Shown here in pieces: positions 35,301-45,497 of a DNA stretch of 64,000 nt (the stretch's first letter is position 1; each line of letters begins with the position of its first letter). The notes under the pieces were generated by a model. The model did no database searches. It had not been told where the DNA came from and saw only the letters and a list, made by a program, of their open reading frames with translations. The stretch is from Macrosoma leucophasiata. Lineage: Eukaryota; Arthropoda; Insecta; Lepidoptera; Hedylidae. The stretch spans positions 14,221,001 through 14,285,000 of the forward strand of contig JAWQUS010000016.1 of the NCBI GenBank assembly GCA_036365455.1, read 5' to 3'. The position numbers and the translations under genes are program-made.

Positions 35301-38300
35301 GATATAACTGTCCTTTATAATGAGAATCTGTGAAGGCCAAAAAAGACAAGGAAATTATGTGAGATGTGTATTCATTATGCCGATAGTCGCAAAGGACTGA
35401 TAGCAGAAAGCCACGACCAACATCTCAAGAGACTCAAGTTACGAAGTTGGGTAATGTACGATTATCGATATTACCGTCCCTTATGAGAATCTCTGAAGGC
35501 CAAAAAAGACAAGGAAATTACGTATCTTGATCTGGCTCATGAGATTGTCATTATGTGAGATGTGGATTCGACTACCATTATGCTGATAGTCGCAAAGGAC
35601 TGATAGCAGCGAGCCTCGACCAACATCTCAAGAGACTCAAGTTGGGTCAAGGGAATACAGAAAGCGGTAATTATGAGTAACCCTGTAATTCCCGACACAA
35701 AAGCATAACAGCTTAGGCTTTGAGACTGGCAACGCACCTACATTGAGTTCTCTAATATTTATAGGCAGTATTACTTGCTATCAACGTGAGTTGCTTATTT
35801 GACTCTTTATGACATAAAAAATCAGATAATCCTTAGAGCCATTTGGTACTTACTGGGCTTGAGATACCAGGTTGAATTGGCAATAAATTATATTTGGTAT
35901 ATTCCTATCGGAAAGATCTAATAGATAAGTAGCACCGTCATGTTTAAAAAAAAATTACGCTTTTATTAGGGTCGCCTCCTTTTGCATGCGGCTAAAAATG
36001 CATATGCATGTTTGAAAATGCATGCATAGCGGTTTTAAGTATAAAATGTCTGAAGTTTGTTTATATAATTGTTTTCTATAAAATAGGCTTATTTTTGTAG
36101 AAGATTTCCTGCTACTGAATCTTGTATCAACAATTTTTCATTTTTCTAAAATGCATGTATCTAATCGGACATGCAACAAGGATGGAAATATAATTACCTA
36201 TTTCGTTTAAGTATCTATTTTGAATGTAATACAAATTGTTGAAGTAATTTTGTAGAAACGTGTCTTGTAGAAATAATTAAAACGACACGCACCTGCCAAT
36301 TAAATTAATTTGTCTAGTGAATGTACCAAAGGTCATAACAGTTCGAGAATTTACGATATTTTATCCGAAGGTTATTTGGCTGTTACTCAATACTCACGGC
36401 GGCAAACAAAAGAGCCCACACTGGAACTGACCTCACTATGGCCTTCCATGGAACAGGATCTCTTACACTCTTCGTGTCAGCACTGGTTACAGTCTCGTTG
36501 AGGTATTTTAATTCTTCGTCAGAAATGTAGGGATGTGTGTTAGGCGTACTATAGCAGAGGATACTCTGGAATATAAATTAGTATAACTTTAAAAAAAGAT
36601 GGTAAAATGTTGGATTGCTATAATCATTTTAATTTCATATTTGCGAGATGAATCTTTTAATAAACTGACCGAGTGAGTTTTGGTTTTACCTCGAATTATT
36701 TGTGATTTGGACTCGTATCAATAGATAAATATCAGTGTAAGATTTAGAGACCGCATCACGACTTTATTTTGAGCAAATTATGCTTGGAACTGTCAGTAAA
36801 GTATTAATTTTGACAGCTCTAAGCGTACTTTGCTGCAAGCAAAGTCATAGTGCAGTCTCTAAATCTCACCCTTAGTCCCAGTGATCCCGTTTAGTATAGA
36901 AGAACGTGATCCTAAGATCGTTGGAAGGACTGAGATCTATTGACATGGGCCTTAGATCTGCTTAGATTAAAGATGGTATGTCGTTGAAATTGACCTTTAT
37001 GTACTAAAGTACTTAACAGGACATTGCCCTTGGTAACACGGTTCCAGTTTCCAGAAGTCAATTTACCATACTTTCCCATAGTAACACCACAGATGATATG
37101 AAATGTCTGACATAAATATCAGTCAAATCAATTCAAAAACGGAACCGGCTGTTTGTTTCTTGTGTTTTCTCAATATATTAATCTCGTTTCGTTTGTTCGT
37201 CGGTTGTTCAACAATAAGTTACAGTGCTCAACAATGCTATTGCACACCGAGCCTAAGAAGGAGACTTCGGCTTATTTTGGGTCTATAGAGCGTTATCTCT
37301 TTCGCACCGTACCTACCTATTTGACGTTTGTCGACCATTTTTTTTGCATAAGTTTTGACCAATACCGGGCTTTCAGTGCTTACATTGTACCTGTAGTACT
37401 TAGAGGTAGCAATACATCTGTTTCTCATCTTAAATTTTTGTGTAGATGTCTTGGGGTAATAGTATTAACATATCATCAATATGAACAGCATCTTTGTCCA
37501 TTACATAAAAATGCCGTAGTTTGCAGGCATACAATACCTAACCAAGGCAAGTAGAAATGTACCCCATTTATGTCAATATTCTCGTGAGCAATTACAAAGG
37601 ATTAATAATTGGTGAATAGTGGGTGTATGCATGAAGATAAACATTACTAATTCTAATCAACCCCTTTGGGGAATACATGTGTTTCTGGTTCATTCTGTAT
37701 TCAAAGTGAAGTTAAAGTGCTTTGTTACTCTCTCGATTCCAAATATCATACTTCTTGGGCCACTGAATTAAGTAAGTAAATAATCATATATCAGTTACTC
37801 ATCAAGTAACTATTTTGAACCGACAAAAAGAAACGCAGGGGGTTCTCAAGTCGACGTGTATATTTTTTTTATGTATAACCACGCATAACTTTTCACTGAG
37901 TAGTCTAATTTTGATATTATTTTTAATTGGAAAGGGCATACCTTGAATTTGGTCCCATATAAACAAAATTCCAACCTAAGGGGTAGAAAAATAGGAGATG
38001 ATTGTTTATTCGCTCTCTGTTTGCAACGTTGCATACGCACAACTTTTTTCAGAGTTCCGATTTTTATATTTTTATCCGATTAATTTTCGGCGTTTTCATA
38101 TTTTGTGAACTTTTTTTATATTATTTTTTCACAATAACACATACACGTGAAATATTTTTAAAGAAAATTTTGATTTCAGGCGGGGTTAGAAACCGCGACC
38201 TCTGGGTATCTAGTCCAGCCTCTCTTCCAATTGAGCTTCCAAAGTCCACGCCTGATTGTCAAATTTTTCCTTCACGTTTTTTACATGCAATGCAAAAGTG

Positions 38301-41300
38301 GCTGGACTAGAGTGGTCGCGGGTTCAAGCGCCGCCTGAAGTCATTTTTTTTTAATTTTAATCCAGTAACGTTTCGATAAATATAATACTCACCCAAAACA
38401 AGAACCACAAGATGCCAAAGCAGCCAAAGAAATAGAAAACATTGGCCCAATCTCCATTCCCAGCCATTAAAAAGCCTGACATGAATGACCCAAAGATGTT
38501 TCCAATTTGAGCTCCACCAAACACAAGTGCCCCTTGCCGAGACCTCTCGTGAGGTGGCACCCATCTCGCTAGCACGATCATGAGGGCTGGCATTGTTGGG
38601 CCCTGAAAAATGGTAATGTATTTATAAGGTGGTTAATAATTTACTACATTACCTATGGCGATAAATACAATAAAATATAATAAATTAGCTGCTCGCCCTG
38701 CTCGCACGAGTGCAATAAATGTAATAATAGCCTATGTCATTTAGTGAAGATCATCATGATCATCATCATTTCAGCCGAAAGACATCCACTGCTGGACTAT
38801 AGCCTTGGACATCATGCTTGGCATGCGGATTGGAGATCAGTGAAGATGCAGCTTTCTAATGTAGAAAGAATTTTTGAAATTGACAGAGCTCCCGGGCGTA
38901 GGCACCACCGTATTACCTAATATATATTAAAAATAATCGGAACCCATTATACGTCCCACTGCTGGGCACGGGTCTCTCCCCTTTTTGGGAGGAGGCCTGG
39001 AGGTTACTCCACCACGCTGCTACAATGCGGATTGGTAGAGATACGGGTTAGTGGCCAACCCGCTGTCGGATGTTTCCAAACCGACCGACGTGCCCTCCGA
39101 AGCACGGGAATGCGCGCTTCAACCACCACAAGTTTACCTAACCTACTTGCCGCTAAATGGTAATGTTCAGCACTATCGTGTTCCGGTTAGATGGTAATGT
39201 ACGGCCCTGTAATTTCTGGCACAGACGCATAACACCTCAGGCCTGGTAGGAATGGTAACGCATCTGCATTTTGACCTCTGGTCTTTATGTGGGTGTCCAT
39301 AGGCTGCAGTCATCACTTAACATCAATGTGATCTACATGTTTGTTTGCCACGTTTATTATATTAAAAAAATTGTGGAGATGAGTAATAACTATGAAATCG
39401 AGTTGTACGAGTAGTATTTATGTCTATACTCGTATATTATCTTTACGTTAGGTTCTTCACCGGGTAGAGAGGTAGAGGTGGGGTAGAGAAGGTTGAGCGT
39501 CAAATATCCTATTTTTACACGTAAACCTATCGTGCCTTTTATACATCCATCTCTCTCTTCATGCATGCGCGCCAATTCCAAAGTAGTAGTATTCTGTTGA
39601 ATCGCTTACTATACTTTGTTGCGCTTTGAAGAATGAAGTTGTAGATTTAAAAATTTAAATACTCAAAAGTGAAACTCAGAAATCTATCAATACTGTATAT
39701 TATTTAGTGAATACAAAGTAAGTAGTTGGCCACGTAATAAATATCACAAAGGCAAAAGATCTTAATCCTCAGTGGTGGCAACACATCTGAACTTTGATCT
39801 CTGGTTATTATGTAGATGTCGATAAGCTGCAGTCATCACTTAACATCCATGTCAACTGAGTGCTTGTTTGCCACGACCATAACATAAAAAAGTAGATATT
39901 TTTACACATTACCTCGCCCATTCCTTGCAAAACACGAAGAATAAACAACCATGTCGCTCCCCCGGCTTTAACTACTACAGGTGTTAATAATGTGAAAATA
40001 GCTGTGCTCAGGAGTCCAATACCCAAAGTCCATTTTCCTCCATATCTCTCAGCTAAATACCCTCCAGGGACATGAGTTATAGCGTATCCGTAATAAAATC
40101 CACTGAGTATTAGACCTTGGGTTGATTCAGACCAGTCGAATATTGCGTACTGAAATAGAAAATATAAATAAATAAATAAGTTTTTTTATTGATCGTACAT
40201 AAGTGGCACAAAAATTCCAAGAAGCCCTGAAGCCTGTACTAGCATAGCTGTGTTACAGGCTACAGTGTCTTCCTCATCATACACGTCATGAATACGTACA
40301 ATAAACAGGTACAGTAAACATAAAAAACAAAATAGAGAAATACAAGAAAACAATTTGGACGAACGTGAGTGTGTAGGAGTCTGAGGGCGGATTTGTAGAG
40401 AGAGTAGTAGACCAATTGGTCTATCGAGTAGATACTATAAACCTACGTCTCTAATTAAAATTGGCTGAATGACAGACAAACTTGTCCCACGCAAGGTTAT
40501 TGACCCATGTAACTGACGTTGCTGGCGCTAATCTGTCTATGAATTGCGTAATTCATTAATTTTCTTGGAAGTTTTTCTGATTATAGTTTTTTTTTTAATA
40601 TTTTATGTATGAAGCGGGATAAAGTTTCAATCCCCAAAGGAAGTGAAACTAGACCTAAATCTATCCACAAATTGAACAACAAAGAATTGTTAAATTCTGG
40701 ACTCCACAAAAAAAATCTACCTTTAAAGCAGTTTGATTACATTGGAATAAAAATATAAAGTTGAATATTTAACAGTATCTATTAATTTACAAACAGCTGG
40801 CTAGTAGGTCCTGCACATAACATATATATTATATTACTATTATAAATGAGTTAGAAGTTCAAAATTAAATATTGAACTTGGCTATAGTCCCGTATATTTT
40901 ATAAAAAAATCGATTTATTATATAAGCATACTCGTACATCTAGTTTTGTTTTGTAAATTATGTTTTTTCTAATTTACACCTTCTTTCGTTAGTACACATC
41001 TCCATCGTCACACTAATACAGTGTTTAACTCTAAATTATCTTTTATTTTTAAAGAAAAATGGAAAGAAAATTTCACAAGCATGTGTTAATGCGAAATAAT
41101 ATAAAACAATTTCTAAATTATCTTCATGACCAAACTTTGGTTCGATCAGTCTTTAACAATTCACTCGATCTACTTGATACTTAAATATTTTCAAAACAGT
41201 ACTCACTGGTCTAGAACTGACTGTAGTATTGGCCAAAATTTCGCTCTCATCTGGACATGCATCAGGATCGTAATGAGAAAGTTCGCTCTTCGTGTTGTTC

Positions 41301-42626
41301 ACCATCTGTGTAACGGCGAGGTTGAGGCACACACGCATGGTATACGCGTTGCACACAGCCAACAGACCCATAATGCCGAGGACATACCGCTGAGGAATTA
41401 GGAACACTGAGCGGAGAAAATGATTTCGTGTTATGTCAAAAGTATGTTCTTGGTATAAATAAAGGTGCGGGAATTTTACAAGGAGCGGAAACTAAAGAGG
41501 TCTAGAGTCGCCCAGCTTGCAAGCTCCCAATATAAGTATTAGTGGGCACAAAACTAAAATCCAGCCCAAATTGCTTAGGACCTAAGGTGCAACCCTGATG
41601 ATCGTCATTGACGTTTTTTTTATGACGATGGCAAAAAGCATCCAATCCACATGGATGGTAAGTGCCTACAGCATTATCTGAACAAAAACCAGAAAACTAA
41701 ATGCTGTTGCGTTGCCACCTGTGAGATCTAAATTATTTTGCCTCTGTGATATAAATTACTGGGCCATACATCACAATGTACCGGACCAGTACAGTGCTGA
41801 ACCATGCTATTCACTTTCGTATGGACATGGATCAGGATTGTAATGGGAAAGTTCGCTCTTCGTGTTTTTCACCATCTGTGTGACGACGAGGTTGAGGCAC
41901 ACACGCAAGGTATAGGTTCGCGTTGCACACAGCCAACAGACCCCTAATGCCGAGGACATACCGCTGAGGAATTAGGAACACTGAGCGGAGAAAATGATTT
42001 CGTGTTATGTCAAAAGCACAGTCTAAATAAAACGAGCATGCTTATAAAAGTGTGTTCTTGGTATCACTACAGGTACGGGAATATCACCAGGTGCAAGAAC
42101 TTAAGAAAGTTTAGTCACAGTTGATGTTTAGTGAAGCCATCCTCAGCCAAGAATCAAAGTTCTAACGATTTGGATGTGAAGTAAGCTCGTAGCGGTAACC
42201 CTAAAGATTTGGCTTTACATAGAAACCTTAAATTTGGTGGATGTACACAACAGGATGCAAGGCATCTCCCATATCTTAAAGTGATGGGCTCGATTCCAAA
42301 AGTCATTTCTTGGGCTCCCCTATTATTATAATACATTTTGTTAAATCATAAAGCTTCCCTTAAACGACAATATCATCCTAAATAATAACATGTGGTATCT
42401 AAGTAAGTCGTCCCAAGTCCCAGCTAAACACACATTATAAATCCATCAATGTCAGTCCGAAGAGTTACGTTAAACATACACACATATTTAGAAAATTGTG
42501 AAGATTATTAATTACATTGTAAGATAGGTATCCTTAATTTACATACTTTTTGAAAGTGTCCGTCGCCATCCTGGTAACATCGCGACGTAGACTATGTAGA
42601 TCAAAGAGGCTAATGTTGTTTTAGAT
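26134..42626 (-). CDS. MFS anion/phosphate cotransporter gene (SLC17-like), 9 coding exons
   Basis: Predicted multi-pass membrane transporter of the major facilitator superfamily, in the insect 'putative inorganic phosphate cotransporter' group related to vertebrate SLC17 (sialin, vesicular glutamate and Na/phosphate carriers). Coding exons on the minus strand are 42580-42547, 41406-41207, 40149-39913, 38602-38393, 36565-36398, 35146-34930, 33604-33483, 33389-33273 and 26352-26134. Together they make 1524 nt, or 507 residues plus stop, the usual length for the family. All introns are GT-AG and all phases join. Family signatures include QRYVLGIMG in TM1, FDWSE..QGLILSGFYYGY, THVPGGYLAERYGGK, GPTMPAL..ARWVPPHERS, GAQIGNIFG and NALDLAPNYAGSL. 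Two N-glycosylation sequons (NNT, NTT) lie in the first extracellular loop and the C-terminus is a lysine-rich cytosolic tail. The start ATG follows a splice acceptor, so a 5' UTR exon lies further upstream. The family is certain; the substrate (phosphate, other anion or organic acid) cannot be read from sequence. Confidence 0.93.
26741..26921 (-). repeat. SINE-1, 5'-truncated, in MFS intron 8
   Basis: Ends at GGAAATTACAGGGCCGTACA. It includes a local GAGGCCTCCTGAGCC duplication. Confidence 0.85.
27931..27949 (+). repeat. (AGT)n microsatellite
   Basis: Six AGT units in MFS intron 8. Confidence 0.9.
28388..28735. other. GC-rich island in MFS intron 8, unknown
   Basis: Contains CGCCCGACTTCCCCGCATCA and GTCCGCGGTGTGCCCACACC. 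The 93-codon minus ORF has no family resemblance. Probably an unrecognised repeat end. Confidence 0.35.
29063..30759 (-). mobile_element. non-autonomous Helitron copy A, 1.7 kb
   Basis: On the minus strand it begins TCTATACTTATAATAAATC and ends with a CGCAA/TTGCG hairpin, GGCACAG and CTAG before T. The 5' flanking base is G, not the usual A. It contains an ACC-rich repeat at 29517-29815 and GGGTTCCGTA/CTGTCTGTC blocks. It lies within MFS intron 8. Confidence 0.8.
29517..29815. repeat. CCACCA-type imperfect triplet repeat in Helitron A
   Basis: Long run of CCACCA, CCATCA and ACGCCACCA variants. The equivalent run in copy B is at 45936-46315, so it is an inherited part of the element. Confidence 0.9.
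31635..31886. mobile_element. mariner-like MITE in MFS intron 8
   Basis: 252 bp, TA-flanked, both termini present. A SINE-1 follows 15 bp later. Confidence 0.85.
31901..32277 (-). repeat. SINE-1 with 105-bp internal tandem duplication, in MFS intron 8
   Basis: The segment CACCCACACAAAGACCGAGG to ACATTACCACCTA occurs twice in tandem (about 31978-32082 and 32083-32188). The rest is a full-length copy. Confidence 0.9.
32278..32492. repeat. shared repeat between head-to-head SINE-1 copies
   Basis: Contains GGTTGACTGACTGCACTAAC and ATTCTCTTCCACTAGAAGAG. The same block is found inverted at 53100-53323 and partly at 60007-60110. No ORF; the parent element is unknown. Confidence 0.55.
32493..32767 (+). 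repeat. SINE-1, full-length, in MFS intron 8
   Basis: Runs from ACTGGTTTTAGAGCTCCAGT to CCGCTTCCATTAAATAAAAA. Its head faces the copy at 31901-32277. Confidence 0.9.
33273..33389 (-). CDS. MFS gene exon 8: TM10-TM11
   Basis: The acceptor CGTTTTCAG and donor GTAAGT bound 39 codons in phase 0. It includes VNALDLAPNYAGSLTAMING, a hallmark of SLC17-type carriers, and ISGIITPYLIGLLTPD. Intron 7 before it is only 93 bp; intron 8 after it is about 6.9 kb and filled with repeats. Confidence 0.92.
33483..33604 (-). CDS. MFS gene exon 7: TM9-TM10
   Basis: The acceptor TTTTTACAG and donor GTATGT bound 122 nt, entered in phase 1 and left in phase 0. It encodes hydrophobic helices around ATGPAICIILASYSGC and FIASMALMGGFYSGMK. 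Confidence 0.9.
34075..34358 (+). repeat. SINE-1, full-length, in MFS intron 6
   Basis: Complete copy from TTACTGGTGGTAGAGC to GGATAAAAAAACT, antisense to the host gene. Confidence 0.9.
34930..35146 (-). CDS. MFS gene exon 6: TM7-TM8 region
   Basis: The acceptor ACTTACAG and donor GTAAGA bound 217 nt, entered in phase 0 and left in phase 1. The product reads VGHDWGYYTMVTDLPKYM, then FNIATTGTLTSIPYLAMW and the cytosolic charged loop DECVKRKWHSIRTGR, matching the second half of the MFS fold. Confidence 0.92.
35311..35680 (+). pseudogene. tandem-duplicated LINE RT tail remnant
   Basis: Two similar units (about 35311-35454 and 35477-35646) contain GAAGGCCAAAAAAGACAAGG and GGACTGATAGCAGC and encode fragments like DVDSTTIM and LIAASLDQHLKRLKL, which resemble the C-terminal end of some insect non-LTR RTs. 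Both have stops. The piece lies inside MFS intron 5, on the opposite strand. Confidence 0.5.
35681..35821 (+). repeat. SINE-1, 3' half, decayed, in MFS intron 5
   Basis: CCCTGTAATTCCCGACACAA to CTTTATGACATAAAAAA. Confidence 0.65.
36398..36565 (-). CDS. MFS gene exon 5: central cytosolic loop
   Basis: The acceptor TATATTCCAG and donor GTGAGT bound 56 codons in phase 0. They encode the family-typical STPNTHPYISDEELKYLNE stretch of the large central cytoplasmic loop, then PVPWKAIVRSVPVWALLFAA at the start of TM7. Confidence 0.92.
37222..37392. mobile_element. mariner-like MITE, truncated
   Basis: One terminus after TA (CAGTGCTCAACAATGC), continuing to GACCAATACCGGGCTTTCAG; the other half is missing. 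It is in the MFS intron 4. Confidence 0.75.
37605..37690 (+). repeat. SINE-2 3' remnant, weak
   Basis: Diverged GGTGAATAGTGGGTGTATGC...CCCCTTTGGGGAATACATG. Low similarity. Confidence 0.4.
38132..38360. mobile_element. decayed tRNA-like foldback, copy 2
   Basis: Inverted halves ATTTCAGGCGGGGTTAGAAA and GGTTCAAGCGCCGCCTGAAG flank a short centre, as at 6729-7057. It ends about 30 bp before the donor site of MFS exon 4. Confidence 0.65.
38393..38602 (-). CDS. MFS gene exon 4: TM4-TM5
   Basis: The acceptor TTTTTCAG and donor GTGAGT bound 70 codons in phase 0. The exon carries GPTMPALMIVLARWVPPHER, the cytosolic loop with a charged ERSRQGA segment, and the GGAQIGNIFGSF helix. A decayed tRNA-like foldback repeat ends about 30 bp beyond its donor site. 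Confidence 0.92.
38882..39371 (+). repeat. SINE-1 split by another repeat, in MFS intron 3
   Basis: The head (38882-38922) and body (39136-39371) are separated by the CCCACTGCTGGGC repeat at 38935-39125. Confidence 0.8.
38935..39125 (+). repeat. CCCACTGCTGGGC repeat inserted in SINE-1
   Basis: AACCCATTATACGTCCCACT, GGGCACGGGTCTCTCCCC, CGCTGTCGGATGTTTCC and GCCCTCCGAAGCACGGGAA, as in the longer copy at 11028-11393. Confidence 0.75.
39430..39580 (-). repeat. LINE 3' tail, third decayed copy
   Basis: Diverged match to the tail at 21880-22021 (TTTACGTTAGGTTCTTCACCGGG through CTTCATGCATGCGCGCC). It lies in MFS intron 3. Confidence 0.55.
39761..39891 (+). repeat. SINE-1, 3' half, decayed
   Basis: AGTGGTGGCAACACATCTGA to GCCACGACCATAACATAAAA. 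It ends 20 bp before MFS exon 3. Confidence 0.7.
39913..40149 (-). CDS. MFS gene exon 3: TM2-TM3
   Basis: The acceptor CTATTTCAG and donor GTAATG bound 79 codons in phase 0 at both ends. The exon contains FDWSESTQGLILSGF, the loop 2-3 MFS motif as PGGYLAERYGGKW, and the helix ending LRVLQGMGE. It is the most strongly family-conserved exon. The donor GTAATG is a weaker than usual 5' splice site. Confidence 0.92.
41049..41100 (+). repeat. foldback terminus without the tRNA-like part
   Basis: TTTTTAAAGAAAAATGGAAA joins directly to CACAAGCATGTGTTAATGCG, the outer sequence of the 6729 element in reverse. Confidence 0.6.
41207..41406 (-). CDS. MFS gene exon 2: TM1 and first extracellular loop
   Basis: The acceptor CTCCGCTCAG and donor GTGAGT bound a 200-nt exon entered in phase 1 and left in phase 0. 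It encodes the first membrane helix (VLGIMGLLAVCNAYTMRVCL) and a loop with two cysteines (DPDACPDE region) and two NxT sequons, ending SSRP. A damaged copy of this exon lies at 41810-42108. Confidence 0.9.
41614..41815 (-). repeat. SINE-1, decayed, beside the duplicated exon 2
   Basis: GACGATGGCAAAAAGCATCC to GTACAGTGCTGAACCATGC. It abuts the pseudo-exon breakpoint. Confidence 0.65.
41810..42108 (-). pseudogene. broken duplicate of MFS exon 2 with flanking intron
   Basis: About 300 bp inside intron 1 repeats exon 2, its acceptor and the preceding intron (compare 41250-41510). The copy keeps the acceptor CTCCGCTCAG and the start of the exon. It carries a 4-nt insertion (GGTT near 41913) and several substitutions, and the homology stops before the donor, so it cannot encode the exon. 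A decayed SINE-1 copy abuts its exon-side edge. Confidence 0.85.
42547..42626 (-). CDS. MFS gene exon 1 (partly 5' UTR)
   Basis: The acceptor TTTGTTTCAG precedes the exon at 42627. The ATG lies at 42580-42578 in the context CGCGATGTT, and the short N-terminus reads MLPGWRRTLSK before the donor GTATGT (42546-42541). The leftover single A joins TG of exon 2 to make a methionine codon, then FLIPQRYVLG. A second ATG at 42570 is out of frame with exon 2, which decided the start. Bases 42581-42626 are 5' UTR. Confidence 0.8.
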
Positions 42627-44280
42627 CTGAAACAAATGAAAACATCTTGAAAAAAAAATTAATGTGTTCTTAGTTTTTTGCGAGCTACACTCATTGAAAA
42701 GAATCCTCTTTATGGTTTTATTTTGCGTATTTAACTGGAAGATGAAATACATTGGGCTGATTTTTAAAATAATTTTGGTTTACTATGAATGAGACGAATC
42801 CTTAAATATTAAATATAGATTTATTTTATTAAGGAACCTGAGTTTATATTTGTAAGTTTATATAATAAGACTCTTATTACTTAGTGATGAAATTAGCAAA
42901 TACAGACTTGTGGACATCCACAGGATTTACTTCGAAACTCCTCATTTTTTATAATTTGAAAATTCACAATTTAAATTTCGAGTCAAAAATAAATATACAC
43001 TTATTAAAATAAAACTCGTGTTATGAAACACAACTAGTCTCATGTCAATATACAATCAACAATGGTAGTTTACATAATTTTTAATCTAAATTTTCCTTAA
43101 CTCTATTAAGATGTAATTAAACCGTTCGATACTTCATTAAAGTATAGTAAATACGTAATTTTGTGTAATTACTGTAAAATTTCCACATTCATATATTCGA
43201 TACATCATTAACTAATTGATGTTACGTGTACAAAAGTGTTTGAAATATCATTTGCGCCTTTATTTTTCCGTAGAAGAGGGCAGAGACGCAGGTCACTTTC
43301 TGATACTAGGTTACGCAGAGTTCTGATCTTGAGTAACATTTGGTAAACTTAGATTTATATGGGAAATTATATGTAAACATGCATCTAATCTATTTAAATA
43401 TATCCTATGAAAGGCAGTTATTATTTTATTCATTATTTTAAGTTTGCAAGTCTATTAAGTATAACAATTTAAAAGTAGGTAACCACTTAGACTCTTTACA
43501 GTTGAACATTTATTAGGTGCCTATTTGCTTTTCAACCGAATCCAGCACATACATATCAGAAACGGTCCTCTGTCACTAAGTCGAAGGGCCAAAATAATGA
43601 AAAAAAAAATTGATTATTATTTAATTTGGTGCTTTACCTAATTATGGAGTATGTAATTAAATTATAATAACAAAAACAGTTTTTCATATCCAAATTTTTT
43701 TTTCACCAAATTCTTTTTATTTTTAAGAAACTTAAATGTATAGAATAACAAAAGTTTGAGTTTAGAGGAATATGCTGTAGATTTCAGAACTATTCAAACC
43801 TTTTAAAAAAATGTATGATAAGTTACTTAGGTAATTCTACGCCATAAAGGTAGAATTTCTATGTATTGAAGTAATTAATAGTATGTGATTGTACTATGAT
43901 TGAAGTTTGAGACCAGGCATAACTGTTTTGTGTTACGCACTAAGAATACTTACTTAACGGAACCTTTCATGTGCTAATCCAACTTGCATTTATCCTTGTA
44001 GTTTCATAAATAAATCTTATAAATAAACCTAATCTAGAGAGAAACAGGCTTTACTTTATCAAGACAAATACATTGTTCCTTAAGTTAACCGTATTAAAAT
44101 ACAATTCATGGCCAATGCTCGTTATCTTGGTGAAAATAAGTCTAATCTTATCCAAAGTAAGTCATGATCTTACATCGGACTATATTGTGACAAGAATTAT
44201 TGTGATAAATCTTTTCTTGTTTAGAATAAAGTGGAAGTAAATGAAAATCTAAGCTTAAAGTTAGAGAAGGATGTAAAAAT
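42627..44280. other. upstream of MFS exon 1, nothing recognised
   Basis: AT-rich, no coding signal. It should lie in the first intron of the MFS gene. Confidence 0.45.
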
Positions 44281-44450
44281 TTTTTTTTTTTATGTAAAGG
44301 AAGTGGCAAACATGCATGTAGTTCACATTGATGTTAAGTGATGACTGCAGCCTATAGACACCCACGCAGACCAAGGCCAAAATGCAGATGCGTTACCACT
44401 CCTGAGGTCTAAGGTGGTTTGCCTCTGTGCCGGAAATCACAGGGCTGTAC
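44281..44450 (-). repeat. SINE-1, 3' part of a split copy
   Basis: Runs from the T run to CACAGGGCTGTAC. The remainder is at 44729-44844. Confidence 0.85.
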
Positions 44451-44453
44451 GTG

Positions 44454-44726
44454 TGTCCCAGGGGACATTCCTCGACGATTGTATGATAATAATTTAACAT
44501 AAAAATAAACAAATGAAAAGCCGCCAATTGCATGTCGGGCCACGGAAAATGTAGGGTACCGTTTCTCAGTATATTTTATAAGTTGATCGACTATTACTCG
44601 TAAAGTTGTCGAGTTCACTTAACCATGACAGTTTTCTTTTTAAGTTCGGTATATGCACTATAGCAGACTGTCGCATTATCTATCAACCGTTGAATGGTAG
44701 TGTGCAGCATTATCGAATTCCGGTTA
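44454..44726. repeat. inverted duplicate of 45242-45497 plus 47354-47405
   Basis: It carries GGGGACATTCCTCGACGATT, ATGATAATAATTTAACATAA, GCATGTCGGGCC and GACAGTTTTCTTTTTAA. The same order occurs reversed around Helitron B. It interrupts SINE-1 and preserves the Helitron's empty site. Confidence 0.8.
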
Positions 44727-44728
44727 GA

Positions 44729-44844
44729 TTACCACCTGATCGGAACACGATAGTGCTGAACACTACCATAGAGCGGCAAGTGTATTAGGTGATGCGGTGG
44801 TGCCTACGCCCGCGAGCTCCATCACTGGAGCTCTACCACCAGTA
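44729..44844 (-). repeat. SINE-1, 5' part of a split copy
   Basis: TTACCACCTGATCGGAACAC to GAGCTCTACCACCAGTAAAA. Confidence 0.85.
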
Positions 44845-45000
44845 AAATACATAAACTTACATAAAATACATAAACTTTAACAAGTATTTTGGTGCAACCG
44901 CACCCCAATGACGAATCACCTTCAAGCCGCCACCGAACTCTAAACCGTAATATAGCGTTGTACTCTACCGCACCTATAGGTACAAATACCTCCGTAATTA

Positions 45001-45174
45001 CTGTAACAGAGACATAACAACTAAGGTCTCAAAGGCGATATCTGCATTTTTGACTTCTGATTTTTGTGTAGATGTGATTTTTGTGTTGATGGGTATTGTC
45101 TGTAGGCTGCAGTGATCACTTAACATCCATGTGAACATCATGCTTTCTTGCCACCTTCGTTTCATAAAAAAAAC
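45001..45174 (+). repeat. SINE-1, 3' half, decayed
   Basis: AACAGAGACATAACAACTAA to CCACCTTCGTTTCATAAAAA, with a small internal duplication of TTTTTGTGTAGATG. Confidence 0.65.
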
Positions 45175-45497
45175 TACAGTCAGGCAGTTTTCTAATTGCT
45201 AAATTGCCACTAACGAAAGTCGAGGACATTGTCATTTGGGGACACTAATATCTAACCGGAACTCGATAATGCTGCACTACCATTCGACGGTAGATAGATA
45301 ATGCAACAGTCTGCTATGCATTATAGCAATTTATATTTTAACGAATTTAAAAAGAAAACTGTCATGGTGAAGTGAAATCAACAACTTTACGAGTAATAGT
45401 CGATCATCTTATAAAATATACTGAGAAATTGAACCCTACATTGTCAGTGGCCCGACATGCAATTGGCGGCTTTTTTTCTGTTTATTTTTATGTTAAA

